Positions 1-7,984 of a stretch of DNA of 64,000 bases are shown piece by piece. The stretch is from the NCBI GenBank assembly GCA_037439425.1, contig JBBIWA010000021.1:1-64000 (forward strand), given 5' to 3'. The notes under the pieces are model-generated. The model did no database searches. It saw only the letters and a program-made list of their open reading frames with translations, and was not told the DNA's origin. The position numbers were made by a program, and so were the translations under genes. The stretch's first letter is position 1. Each line of letters starts with the position of its first letter. The stretch is from JBBIWA01 sp037439425 (lineage in GTDB: Bacteria; Acidobacteriota; Blastocatellia; RBC074).

Positions 1-125
1 ACTGCTTGCTATAGACAGCTCGCCCCGGCTGGGGCTGGTGGGCGAGAGCTTCCTCTACTCCGGCGCCCCTAGCGGGGCTAAGGCTTCAACCGATCTTCTT
101 TTGACCCTACAATCGTGACGTGCAC
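1..125. repeat. Right part of an inverted-repeat (MITE-like) element, copy 1
   Basis: About 100 bases ending at 125 are nearly the same as the right half of the element at 2435-2664. Both share the stretch from GGGCGAGAGCTTCCTCT through GCGGGGCTAAGGCTTCAACC to the terminal ACCCTACAATCGT..ACGTGCAC. The left end lies before the window. The unit is non-coding, which argues that the following gene starts after it. Confidence 0.7.
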
Positions 126-249
126 CCGTGGTCCCATACCTGCCCGAGCACTTGCAATTGATCCGGCGCTTGGTGATGATGTTGCAACCAGGTCTCCTGT
201 GGTGAAGATAAGGAGAGCTAAAGAAACAATCTGCAAGATAGATGAAACC

Positions 250-1956
250 ATGGAAAAGATCGAACGCGAGAGTTTGGAAGTCGATGTACTATTTGTCGGC
301 GCGGGTCCGGCTTCGCTCGCCGGAGCCTTACGCCTGCGCCAACTGATCAATGAGCACAACGCGCGAGCCGAAAAATCGGGTGGCCAGAAGCTGGAAGAGA
401 TTCAAATCGCAGTGATCGAGAAAGGCCGCGAAGTCGGCTCGCATATGATTTCGGGGGCGGTGATGGACATTCGCCCGCTGGCAGAGTTGTTGCCAGACTA
501 TGAAGAGCGTGGCGCGCCGCTCGAATCTATCGTCACCGAAGAAGACCTCTCGTACCTGACCAGGAGAGTAAAAATCAAAGCCCCTATCATTCCGCCGCCG
601 CTTCAGAATCACGGCAAATACGTCGTCTCTCTCAACAAATTGATTCGCTGGCTGGGGCCGATTGTGGAAGAAGCTGGCGTAGATATCTTTCCTGAGTTCC
701 CTGGCGCGGAGCTGTTGCTTGATGGTGAGCGGGTCATTGGCGTGCGTACCGGTGACAAGGGGATTGATCGGCACGGGAATCCGAAGCCCAACTTTGAGCC
801 GGGAGTGGATATTTTCGCCAAAGTGACTGTGCTGGGCGAAGGCTCACGTGGCTCGCTTACCAAGAAGCTCGTCGAGCGACTCAAACTCGACGAAGGGCGC
901 AATCCGCAGGTTTATGCCGTCGGGGTCAAAGAGATTTGGGAATTGCCCAAAGGGCGCGTCAAACCGGGCTGGGTGATGCACACGCTCGGCTATCCGCTGC
1001 CGAGCGACACTTTCGGCGGTGGATTCATCTACGGCATGCAAAATGATCTGCTTGACATTGGCCTCGTAGTTGGACTCGATTATCACCATCCGTTCACCGA
1101 CCCGCACCGGCTCTTTCAAGAGTTCAAGCAGCATCCAGCTATCGCCAGGATGCTTGAAGGCGGCAAGATGCTCTACTACGGCGCGAAGACCATTCCCGAA
1201 GGCGGCTATTTCTCCATGCCGAAGTACTATGGCGGTGGCTTTGTGATCATCGGCGATGCAGCCAGCTTCCTCAATTCGCAAAGACTCAAAGGCATTCACC
1301 TGGCGATGAAGTCAGGAATGCTGGCGGCGCAAGCCATCTATGAGGCGTTGCTCGCCGCTCGTTATGACAACGCGCAGATGCAACGCTTCGAGCAATTGGT
1401 CAAAGAGAGTTATATCGAAAAAGAGCTCTACGAAGTCCGCAATTTTCATCAAGCCTTCGAGCGCGGGCGCTGGCTGGGGTTAATCGAAGCTGGTTTCCAG
1501 TACCTGACGGGCGGGCGCGGTCTGCGCGGCGATCTGAAAGCCGAAGCCGGACACAAGCGTCTGCGCAAGCTGCAAGAGGTCTTCGGTCGCGCACCCAGTG
1601 ATGGCAAGGATGTACCTGAATTGCCGCCGGTCAAGTACGACAACAAGCTGACCTTCGACAAGGTAACCGATGTCTATCGCTCTGGCACCGAGCACAATGA
1701 AGATCAGCCCTCGCATCTGAAGGTGCTTGACTTCCGAATCTGCATTGAGCGCTGCACCAAAGAGTATGGCAATCCGTGCCAGTACTTCTGCCCGGCCGCA
1801 GTTTATGAGATCGAAGAGGCCGATGGTGGGCGCAAGCCGAAGATCAACTTCTCAAACTGTGTGCATTGCAAGACCTGCGACATTATGGACCCATATCAGA
1901 TCATTGACTGGGTGACGCCGGAAGGTGGGGGTGGACCAAACTATATCAACCTGTGA
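250..1956 (+). CDS. Electron transfer flavoprotein-ubiquinone oxidoreductase (ETF-QO)
   Basis: Membrane-associated flavoprotein that passes electrons from reduced ETF (fatty-acid and amino-acid oxidation) to the quinone pool. About 568 residues, the normal family length. The N-terminal FAD-binding Rossmann motif VGAGPASLAG is near residues 17-26. The C-terminal 4Fe-4S ferredoxin-like domain (about 495-565) has the cysteine clusters CIERC, CQYFC and CVHCKTC. The frame is open back to 115, but those 45 codons run through a repeat and match no family N-terminus, so ATG 250 is chosen by homology. There is no strong Shine-Dalgarno box directly before it. It stands alone: the ETF alpha and beta subunit genes are not in this window. 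The enoyl-CoA hydratase near 60 kb could feed the same pathway but is unlinked. Confidence 0.93.
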   Translation: MEKIERESLEVDVLFVGAGPASLAGALRLRQLINEHNARAEKSGGQKLEEIQIAVIEKGREVGSHMISGAVMDIRPLAELLPDYEERGAPLESIVTEEDLSYLTRRVKIKAPIIPPPLQNHGKYVVSLNKLIRWLGPIVEEAGVDIFPEFPGAELLLDGERVIGVRTGDKGIDRHGNPKPNFEPGVDIFAKVTVLGEGSRGSLTKKLVERLKLDEGRNPQVYAVGVKEIWELPKGRVKPGWVMHTLGYPLPSDTFGGGFIYGMQNDLLDIGLVVGLDYHHPFTDPHRLFQEFKQHPAIARMLEGGKMLYYGAKTIPEGGYFSMPKYYGGGFVIIGDAASFLNSQRLKGIHLAMKSGMLAAQAIYEALLAARYDNAQMQRFEQLVKESYIEKELYEVRNFHQAFERGRWLGLIEAGFQYLTGGRGLRGDLKAEAGHKRLRKLQEVFGRAPSDGKDVPELPPVKYDNKLTFDKVTDVYRSGTEHNEDQPSHLKVLDFRICIERCTKEYGNPCQYFCPAAVYEIEEADGGRKPKINFSNCVHCKTCDIMDPYQIIDWVTPEGGGGPNYINL

Positions 1957-2095
1957 GAAGCTGTAAAGGGTGCACCCGCCATTGGTTTTTACACAAGTAT
2001 CTGCACGCATCCAAAGTAAGCCTTCCAGAATCTGGCCCGGGGTGAAACTCAAGCGACACCCTGACTGTGGAAGTCAAATCCGGCCGCAACTCACC

Positions 2096-2305
2096 AGGTG
2101 AGCGAGTGGCAGCCCAGAGGCGAGCTTTGGGACCGCACAGCGAGCGCCAACGAGAAGGCAGCTAGATGCGAAACATCTGGGGCCGTCAGAGATAAAAAAT
2201 ACGCGCCTTGAAGAGGCGCCGGAGTTCTGTGCGCTGCCTCACCGTCCTGTTTTGGGTGTCTGCTGCCCCAGACATCTCACCTCTGGTTTCCTTCTCCCGG
2301 CCGCG
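2096..2305. repeat. Dispersed repeat, inverted pair (CCAGAGGTGAR..GTCTGGG family)
   Basis: The stretch near 2135-2190 (GAGAAGGCAGCTAGATGCGA, then ACATCTGGGGC) is the imperfect reverse complement of 2250-2305 (CTGCCCCAGACATCTCACCT, then CTGGTTTCCTTCTC). A third copy lies at 58354-58415. No coding sense is visible; the 67-codon frame here has no family features. The remainder of the 1957-2434 gap shows no gene. Confidence 0.55.
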
Positions 2306-2434
2306 CGTGCGTCCATTTTCTAGTACGCTCGCAAGCGTGTGCGCTCAGAGCTTCTCAGGGTGTCGCCTGCGCGATCTGAACAATTCCCCAGAGAAGCTGG
2401 CCATCTTCTGAAGGGCTCAATAGAGCGAGGGAGG

Positions 2435-2664
2435 GTGCACGTCTTTATTGTAGGGTGAAAAAGCAGTAAGGATCGGTGGTGAGCCCCGGTGGGGGCCTCA
2501 GAGGATAGCGAGTCTGAGCCAAGGCGGGTGGGTCCAGGTCTGGAGAGCCTAAGGCCAGCCCCGGCCGGGGCTGGTGGTGGGCGAGAGCTTCCTCTCCACC
2601 AGCGCTCCTAGCGGGGCTAAGGCTTCAACCGATCTTCTTTTGACCCTACAATCGTAACGTGCAC
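2435..2664. mobile_element. 230-bp MITE-like element, copy 2
   Basis: Terminal inverted repeats of 22 bp at 2435-2456 (starts GTGCACGT, ends ATTGTAGGGT) and 2643-2664 (starts ACCCTACAAT, ends ACGTGCAC), 18 of 22 matching. The interior has GC-rich hairpins such as CCCCGGCCGGGG and no open frame. The right half is shared with 1-125, so this is a family with at least two members around the ETF-QO gene. Confidence 0.6.
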
Positions 2665-2682
2665 TCAGCTAGGGATTTTCGC

Positions 2683-2711
2683 TTGATCAATCCGGTCAAA
2701 CCAACTAGAAT
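2683..2711 (+). promoter_or_regulatory. Sigma70-type promoter candidate for the Tad/Flp locus
   Basis: TTGATC (2683-2688) and TAGAAT (2706-2711) are separated by exactly 17 bases, about 115 bases before the first Flp start codon and just after the MITE-like element. Called on match to the consensus only. Confidence 0.45.
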
Positions 2712-2824
2712 ACAGTTCAAATCCTTACGCCTAGTTACCAGATGCTGTATGCGTGAAGCGAGGCGGTATTTAAGACAATCACGACAGCATCAGCCATTCC
2801 GACCCCCAGGATGAGGAGCGGTAG

Positions 2825-3001
2825 ATGTACAGAGATTTCCTGGGGAATGAGCGCGGTCAGGACGTAGTTGAATACTCATTGCTCCTGGTTCTGCTGGGCG
2901 TAGTTGCGATCCTGGTCTTAACGGCGATGGGAACCAGTGTTTCGAGTATCTTTAGCAAAATTGGTGATCGGCTCAATAATGCCAACAGTCAGATCCCTTG
3001 A
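2825..3001 (+). CDS. Flp/Fap-type pilin 1
   Basis: A 58-residue prepilin of the type IVb Flp family, the structural subunit of Tad pili. The short basic leader MYRDFLGNERGQDVVEYSLL has the hallmark G(Q/N)xxVEY context before a single hydrophobic helix (about 18-36), followed by a short polar tail. AGGATGAGGAG provides a ribosome-binding site. Cleavage by the prepilin peptidase at 3374 is expected before the hydrophobic segment. The second pilin follows 56 bases later with the same layout. Too short for ordinary ORF cut-offs but unmistakable from its sequence and from the complete Tad locus downstream. Confidence 0.93.
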   Translation: MYRDFLGNERGQDVVEYSLLLVLLGVVAILVLTAMGTSVSSIFSKIGDRLNNANSQIP

Positions 3002-3057
3002 GTCGGTCCAGTGCCCCGGATGCTTTAACTAGTCTCAAGTAGAATCGGAGGAAGGTT

Positions 3058-3237
3058 ATGATCAAAGAGTTTCTCAAAGATGAGCGCGGACAGGATGTGG
3101 TGGAGTACTCGCTCCTGTTAGTGCTGATCGGCGCGGCGGCAGTCTTTATCCTGACAGCGATGGGCCAGAGCATCAGCCAGATTTTTAGCAAGATCAATGA
3201 GAAGCTGAGTTCGGCGAATCAGTCCATCACCCAATGA
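3058..3237 (+). CDS. Flp/Fap-type pilin 2
   Basis: A 59-residue paralogue of the preceding pilin, sharing ERGQDVVEYSLLLVL and the LTAMG..S.IFSKI segment, but with a distinct leader (MIKEFLKD) and tail (EKLSSANQSITQ). GGAGGAAGG directly before ATG 3058 is a strong ribosome-binding site. Tandem pilin genes are common in Tad loci; one copy often dominates the fibre and the other may be minor. The last 30 or so bases are repeated after the stop codon (see the repeat entry). Confidence 0.93.
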   Translation: MIKEFLKDERGQDVVEYSLLLVLIGAAAVFILTAMGQSISQIFSKINEKLSSANQSITQ

Positions 3238-3304
3238 GTATGGGTATATGCGACTGGGTTTTGCGGCAATCAGAAGCTGAGTTCGGCGAATCAGTCCGTC
3301 ACCT
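3209..3304. repeat. Direct duplication of the pilin-2 gene tail
   Basis: GAAGCTGAGTTCGGCGAATC followed by AGTCC(A/G)TCACC occurs at about 3211-3241 inside the pilin gene and again at about 3271-3302 downstream. The second copy has no start or hydrophobic helix. It could be the tail of a lost third pilin or a slippage duplication. Confidence 0.7.
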
Positions 3305-3373
3305 CTTAGCGTTGAGTGCGCGGCGCTGACAAGGTGAGAGCTTGTGTCGTGAGCTGATGTGAGACTGTAAAGA

Positions 3374-3934
3374 ATGGCTGAAGCTCTTCGGATCGAGCTT
3401 GTCTCTACTGCTGTCTTGACAGTGCTGGTTGTGGCCGTTTCGTTCTTTGAGTTGCGTGAGCGCCGCATTCCAAACTTTCTGGTCTTGCCAGCCGCAGGTC
3501 TCGGATTAGCGCTCAATCTTTATCGTGGCTGGGAAGGGCTGAGCTTCAGCGCGCAAGGTTTGGCAACAGGATTTCTCTTGCTCTTCATCCCCTATCTGCT
3601 AGGCGCGATGGGGGCCGGGGATGTGAAGTTTCTCGCTGCGATAGGAGCTTTTGTCGGTGCGGTTGATGTGGTACGAGTGTTACTGGTAACCGTTTTGTGC
3701 TATCCTTTGCTGGCGGTCGGAATCGTTCTCAAGGAAGGCAAGCTGAAGATCACGCTGCTGCGCTTTGGCCGCGTGCTGCTGAATTTTCTCGGATTCTTTC
3801 TGCCAGGTTTGAAGCTTTATGCGATACGTCTGGCGGCGCGTGACGATCCACAGATTGTGTCGGCGACGACCCCCTTTGGAGTGTCAGTTGCTTTAGGGAC
3901 GCTGATTACTCTCTACACCAATTTTTTGCGCTGA
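3374..3934 (+). CDS. Prepilin peptidase, TadV/CpaA type (A24 family)
   Basis: Inner-membrane aspartyl protease that removes the leader of Flp and TadE/TadF prepilins. 186 residues, multi-helix, the short CpaA/TadV form without a methylase domain. The GxGD-type motif GAMGAGDVKFL lies at about residues 77-87 and its Asp is one of the two catalytic residues. The first catalytic Asp normally sits in a D-x-R-x-R-x-I-P-N stretch. Here the corresponding segment reads FFELRERRIPN, with Glu in place of Asp, which is notable. It lies between the pilins and the TadE genes, as expected for this locus. ATG 3374 is used. Confidence 0.9.
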   Translation: MAEALRIELVSTAVLTVLVVAVSFFELRERRIPNFLVLPAAGLGLALNLYRGWEGLSFSAQGLATGFLLLFIPYLLGAMGAGDVKFLAAIGAFVGAVDVVRVLLVTVLCYPLLAVGIVLKEGKLKITLLRFGRVLLNFLGFFLPGLKLYAIRLAARDDPQIVSATTPFGVSVALGTLITLYTNFLR

Positions 3935-4084
3935 GGTGCAGCCCGCAACCTGCCTGCCCCGACTTCGGGTTTGCCCGAGCGCACCGAGAAAGTCAGATAA
4001 GGAAACCACCGGCTCTTCCGCCTGGTCCTTCACCATCGTGATGAGATCAAGTCAGATTGTGTCTTGATTGCCACAAGGTTCACT

Positions 4085-4582
4085 ATGAGCGGAGCCTCTC
4101 CCCTGGCTGCTCAGAAGACTGAGCAGGGACAAGCCATCGTTGAATTTGCACTGATCGTCCCGCTGCTTTTCCTGATGCTGATCGGGGTGGTCTTCTTCGC
4201 GATGGGCTTCAATCTCCAGATGGTGCTCAACAGTGCCGCTTATGAAGGCGCGCGCGCGTGGGCCAGGAATCCATTTGCCTACAATCAGTGCACGCCACCG
4301 AAGTGTGATCCACTGAGCGACTCGCTAGACCAGAATGACTTTGAGCAGCAGATTATTCCCCTGATCAAGCAATATGTGACTAGTAGCGGGTTCGACGGTA
4401 ACAAGGTTATCATCTTCAGCGAAAATCAAACCGAGCGCCGGGAGGCTATCCGTCTATTTACCAATGATCCGGAGATAGTGAGACTCATCATCTATTATCC
4501 TTACCGGCTTCCGGTTGGCAGTTTTGTCAGTGACTATCTGACGGTCAAGCTCAGCGCCAGTTGCACTCTAAAGAAAGGGTAG
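4085..4582 (+). CDS. TadE-family pseudopilin 1
   Basis: Minor pilin-like protein of the Tad secretion machine, anchored in the inner membrane. 166 residues. The N-terminal TadE motif GQAIVEFALIVPLLFLMLIG (about 15-34) carries the conserved E and a single transmembrane helix. The rest is a periplasmic domain with a possible disulphide in CTPPKC. ATG 4085 is preferred over TTG 4064 because ACAAGG lies just upstream. It is followed 21 bases later by a second TadE-type gene. Function is inferred from family and locus. Confidence 0.88.
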   Translation: MSGASPLAAQKTEQGQAIVEFALIVPLLFLMLIGVVFFAMGFNLQMVLNSAAYEGARAWARNPFAYNQCTPPKCDPLSDSLDQNDFEQQIIPLIKQYVTSSGFDGNKVIIFSENQTERREAIRLFTNDPEIVRLIIYYPYRLPVGSFVSDYLTVKLSASCTLKKG

Positions 4583-4603
4583 CTAAGAGCAGGGCAGGAA
4601 GGC

Positions 4604-5149
4604 ATGAGGAGAAGCAGGGCTGACAGAAGGAGCATCGACCAAGAAGGCCGCAGCCTTGAGTCCGGCAGCGACCGGCGCGGATGGGGGCGAGCTCTCTCTC
4701 CAGCAGGCGGTCAATCAACGGTCGAAATGGCGCTGCTTTTGCCGATCTTCCTGATCTTTATTTTCAGCATCATCGAGATCGGGCGCGCCTGGGCGGCCAA
4801 GCAAGTCATCACCAACGCGGCACGCGAAGGCGCACGTATCCTGGTGTTGCCATATGGTCCAGGCTTTTCACCCTACCCCAGTGCAGATGTAGTGCGTGAG
4901 GCAGCAATCCAGACGGCCAAAGACTATATGGCGAGCGCCGGACTGGATACGAGTGAAAGTGTGACCACGATCAGCTTGATCAAGGAGGTCTCCGGCATTA
5001 TTCAGGATAATTCTACTGGAGAGATGGTGCGTGGAGAGAAGGTGGGAGTCAGAATCAGCTACCAATTCGATACGCCGCTACCAGTCTTGCTCTTGAGCGG
5101 AAGTAGCCCGATCAACCTGGGCGCGTCGAGCTTGATGGAGCATGAATAG
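4604..5149 (+). CDS. TadE/TadF-family pseudopilin 2
   Basis: A 181-residue relative of the previous protein with an unusually long arginine-rich cytoplasmic leader (about 35 residues). The motif GGQSTVEMALLLPIFLIFIF (about 35-54) is followed by IIEIGRAWAAKQ, as in TadE/TadF proteins. The periplasmic part has a VREAAIQTAKDY helix. A GGAAGG ribosome-binding site precedes ATG 4604. It probably works with the first TadE protein as a minor pilin or assembly factor. Which of the two corresponds to TadE and which to TadF cannot be settled here. Confidence 0.87.
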   Translation: MRRSRADRRSIDQEGRSLESGSDRRGWGRALSPAGGQSTVEMALLLPIFLIFIFSIIEIGRAWAAKQVITNAAREGARILVLPYGPGFSPYPSADVVREAAIQTAKDYMASAGLDTSESVTTISLIKEVSGIIQDNSTGEMVRGEKVGVRISYQFDTPLPVLLLSGSSPINLGASSLMEHE

Positions 5150-5194
5150 ACCGCCCGGTTCAGCCACGTGGTGGTGTAGCAAGGGAGTTGACTG

Positions 5195-6115
5195 ATGAAC
5201 AAGAGATTTATCTTCGCCCTGGTAGGAGCCGCAGTCTTTGGACTGCTGGCCATTCTCGTTGCCCAGAATTACCTGCAGCAGCAGGTGCTAGAAAAGACGC
5301 AGCAGAATCTGGCTGAAGTTGTGATTGCGACCGTTGACATCCCGATAGGAACCGTGATCACTGCCCGGCAGGTTAAGACCGAAAGTTATCCGCGCAGCCT
5401 GATCCCCGAAGGCGCACTGACCAAAACCGAGGCCGTGGTCGAGCGGGTGGCAATCACCGATATCGCCGCCAAAACACCGATCCTGACGCGCTATCTGGCT
5501 GCTCCGGGTTCACCACCTGGGCCAGCCGGTCAATTGCAGCCGGGGATGCGCGCCGTCTCGGTGCGCGTAGACGAAGCCAGCAGCGTCGCGGGTTTTGCAC
5601 TGGCTGGCAACTACGTGGATGTGATTGTGATCCTCCAACCGCCTGTGCCCGATGCTAAACCGGTAGCCAAGACTATCCTGCAAAATATCAAAGTGCTGGC
5701 TAATGGGCAGCAGACGCAAACGCGCGCTGATGGCAAGCCCATGCTCTCCAACACCGTCACTCTGGAAGTCACCCCAGCCCAAGCCGAGAGAATCAAACTG
5801 GCTGAAAGTGAAGGCAAACTCCAGCTTGCCATCCGCAACGCGACTGACCGGCTGATCGGAAGCACGCCAGGCTACACCAAGACCGAAGTATTGGGTGATG
5901 CAGAACTGCTCGCGCGCTCAGTCAGTGGTGCTCGCCGCGAAACGCCACCCCCTAGAGCTGAGCCAGCGATGCCGCCTCTTCAGGTAGCTCAGTCTCGCCC
6001 TGCTGCTTCTCCCTCACCGACCCCTCTGCCGCGCCAGTTGGTGACGGTAGAGCTGATCGAAGGGTCCAAACGCAGCAAGCTCGAATATGCGCCCGAGCTG
6101 GCGAGAAAGAATTGA
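5195..6115 (+). CDS. cpaB: Flp pilus assembly protein CpaB/RcpC
   Basis: Periplasmic or outer-membrane-associated Tad component, anchored by an N-terminal helix (about 5-24). 306 residues. A SAF domain at about 40-105 includes the typical VDIPIGTVITARQV stretch, and the RcpC/CpaB domain covers about 110-220 (GMRAVSVRVDEASSVAGFAL, then GNYVDVIVI). The last 60 residues are proline-rich and probably disordered. AAGGGAG upstream supports ATG 5195. It sits directly before the secretin, the usual order, and is thought to stabilise the outer-membrane channel. Confidence 0.92.
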   Translation: MNKRFIFALVGAAVFGLLAILVAQNYLQQQVLEKTQQNLAEVVIATVDIPIGTVITARQVKTESYPRSLIPEGALTKTEAVVERVAITDIAAKTPILTRYLAAPGSPPGPAGQLQPGMRAVSVRVDEASSVAGFALAGNYVDVIVILQPPVPDAKPVAKTILQNIKVLANGQQTQTRADGKPMLSNTVTLEVTPAQAERIKLAESEGKLQLAIRNATDRLIGSTPGYTKTEVLGDAELLARSVSGARRETPPPRAEPAMPPLQVAQSRPAASPSPTPLPRQLVTVELIEGSKRSKLEYAPELARKN

Positions 6116-6162
6116 AGTAAGGAGTGAGGCAAGTACCGTGTTCCTCCGCAAGCAAGAAGAAA

Positions 6163-6391
6163 GAGCCACGAAGATCACCAGGAACACAAAAACTATATCT
6201 CCTCTTGGCGCTCTTCGTGGTTCATTTTCCGAGGCGTCGTCCAGCTCGTCCCGGACGATGCCCTGAAAGCGATGAACATTCTCACGAGCGCACGCTTGCG
6301 AGCGTGCTCTGTCTCCGGTAATAGCTTGTTTGAGGAAGACAGGCACGCCTCCGGCGTGCTTGCCCAGGAATTTCCCGGGGAGCTGTTTATG
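6163..6391 (+). repeat. REP-like hairpin element ending at the secretin start codon
   Basis: Non-coding stretch filling the gap between cpaB and cpaC. It begins with an inverted pair GAGCCACGAAGA (6163) / TCTTCGTGGTTC (6212), then CATTTTCCG and a CCCTGAAAGCGATGA segment. Two hairpins follow: GAGCGCACGCTTGCGAGCGT and GGCACGCCTCCGGCGTGC. It ends CCAGGAATTTCCCGGGGAGC just before ATG 6389. The same order of blocks recurs at 18042-18265. Confidence 0.65.
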
Positions 6392-7930
6392 AACCATTCA
6401 CCCTGCCCTGCTTGCACGCGAATGCGCCAGGCCTTTCTCTGGGCTGGTGCTGTGCTCCTGAGCCTGAGCTGGAGCCTGAAGCTCGAGGCTCAAGAACCTA
6501 CCACCCTGCTGGCTTCCTTCGCTGGCGATCTGAGCCAACCCATCAAGATCGATGTCCTGGTCGGACAGTCACGGGTGATCAATTTCGACCAGCCTTATGA
6601 AAGAATCTCGATCTCCAATCCTGAAATTGCCGAGTATCACGCGCTGCCGCCCTCGCAGCTCCTGATCAACGGTAAAAAGTTCGGCCAGGTCAATCTCGTC
6701 GTTTGGAGCAAAGCTACCGATGGTGAACCTTCGCGGGTCATCACTTTCGATCTTTACGTCCAGGCCAATCTCTCGCTGATTGACAACCAGATCAAGGTGC
6801 TCTTCCCGAAGGAGAACATTCAACTGAGCCAGGCCAATGAGTCGGTGGTGATTTCAGGTAGCGTGACCAAGCCGGAACTGGCTAAAGAGGTCCAACAAAT
6901 TATCGAGGCGGCTGGATTCAAAGTTGTCAACATGCTCAGGGCGCCAGTGCGCGACGAACTGCAAGTGCAGTTGCAGATTCGGGTGGCTGAAGTCAATCGC
7001 AGCGTGCTGCGGGAAATCGGCACCCTTTATGGATTCACTGATTCGGCTACCAGCATCGGGATCAATCCCAGCAGGTTGGGAAGCATCGGCACCGGTCCTT
7101 CAAACCTGGCGCTGACTCTAGGCAGTCTCAGGTCCAGAACCGTAACGGATGCCTTCATCAGGGCGCTTTATGAACGGGGTGCTTTGCGCGATCTGGCCGA
7201 GCCTAACTTGATTGCGATGAATGGCAAGAAGGCCAGCTTCTTGGCTGGCGGTGAAATTCCTATTCCGGTGATTCAATCAGTCTCCAATCTCCAGAATGCG
7301 ATCACCGTCCAGTACAAGGAATTTGGCGTTAAGCTTGAATTCACGCCTACCATCGTTGACGAAAATCATATTCAGCTTAATCTGGCTCCCGAGGTTTCAA
7401 GCCTCGACTTCGCCTCAGGAGTAACGATCAGCGGGTTGGTTATCCCGGCTCTGCGGGTGCGACGCGCCCAGACATTTCTGGAGCTGCGCGATGGACAGAG
7501 CTTTGCGCTGGCTGGATTGCTGGACAACAGCGAGCAGGTCAATATCTCCAAGGTTCCACTGCTGGGTGATATTCCCATCCTCGGCGAACTCTTCAAGAGC
7601 CGTCGCTTCCAGCGCAACGAGACCGAGTTGATGTTTCTGGTCACCGTGAAGATGGTAGAGCCACTCAATCCCGACCAGGTGCCGCTTCTGCCCGGCGTCA
7701 GCGATTCAAGGCCGGGCGGATTGCCGCCCGTGACGCCGCCACCTTCTGGAGTCATTCAAGGAGAGTCGGGCCACTCGCCGCCCCTCAAACCGGCTGAGCG
7801 CAAGCCGCCTGAATTGGGATCGGATGTTGAGCCGGTAGAACCTCAAACAGTCACTGATCCTATGCCACCTCAGCCGAAGTCAGGCCGCTCTGCGGGCGGC
7901 AAAGGGAACAAAACCACGCGCCAGAGATAG
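6389..7930 (+). CDS. cpaC: Tad pilus secretin CpaC/RcpA
   Basis: Outer-membrane channel for Flp pilus extrusion. 513 residues from ATG 6389. A frame upstream to 6272 only translates the repeat element, while ATG 6389 follows GGGGAG and gives a signal peptide with the hydrophobic core FLWAGAVLLSLSW. Domain order: pilus-secretin N-terminal domain (about 55-115, ISISNPEIAEYHAL), BON-like segment (about 125-185), secretin domain (about 270-440) containing FLAGGEIPIP, ALRVRRAQTFLELRDGQSFA and the closing VPLLGDIPILGELFKS. A proline-rich tail of about 80 residues extends past the usual end. It sits between cpaB and a TadG-like gene. Confidence 0.93.
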   Translation: MNHSPCPACTRMRQAFLWAGAVLLSLSWSLKLEAQEPTTLLASFAGDLSQPIKIDVLVGQSRVINFDQPYERISISNPEIAEYHALPPSQLLINGKKFGQVNLVVWSKATDGEPSRVITFDLYVQANLSLIDNQIKVLFPKENIQLSQANESVVISGSVTKPELAKEVQQIIEAAGFKVVNMLRAPVRDELQVQLQIRVAEVNRSVLREIGTLYGFTDSATSIGINPSRLGSIGTGPSNLALTLGSLRSRTVTDAFIRALYERGALRDLAEPNLIAMNGKKASFLAGGEIPIPVIQSVSNLQNAITVQYKEFGVKLEFTPTIVDENHIQLNLAPEVSSLDFASGVTISGLVIPALRVRRAQTFLELRDGQSFALAGLLDNSEQVNISKVPLLGDIPILGELFKSRRFQRNETELMFLVTVKMVEPLNPDQVPLLPGVSDSRPGGLPPVTPPPSGVIQGESGHSPPLKPAERKPPELGSDVEPVEPQTVTDPMPPQPKSGRSAGGKGNKTTRQR

Positions 7931-7984
7931 CGCTAAACCCTGGTGAGGTTTTGTCGCTGAGCTACTGGTCGAGGCAAGTGAGAA

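Noticed and set aside
2208..2411. 67-codon open frame downstream of ETF-QO
   Set aside because: It translates the dispersed repeat and hairpin region; composition is not protein-like.
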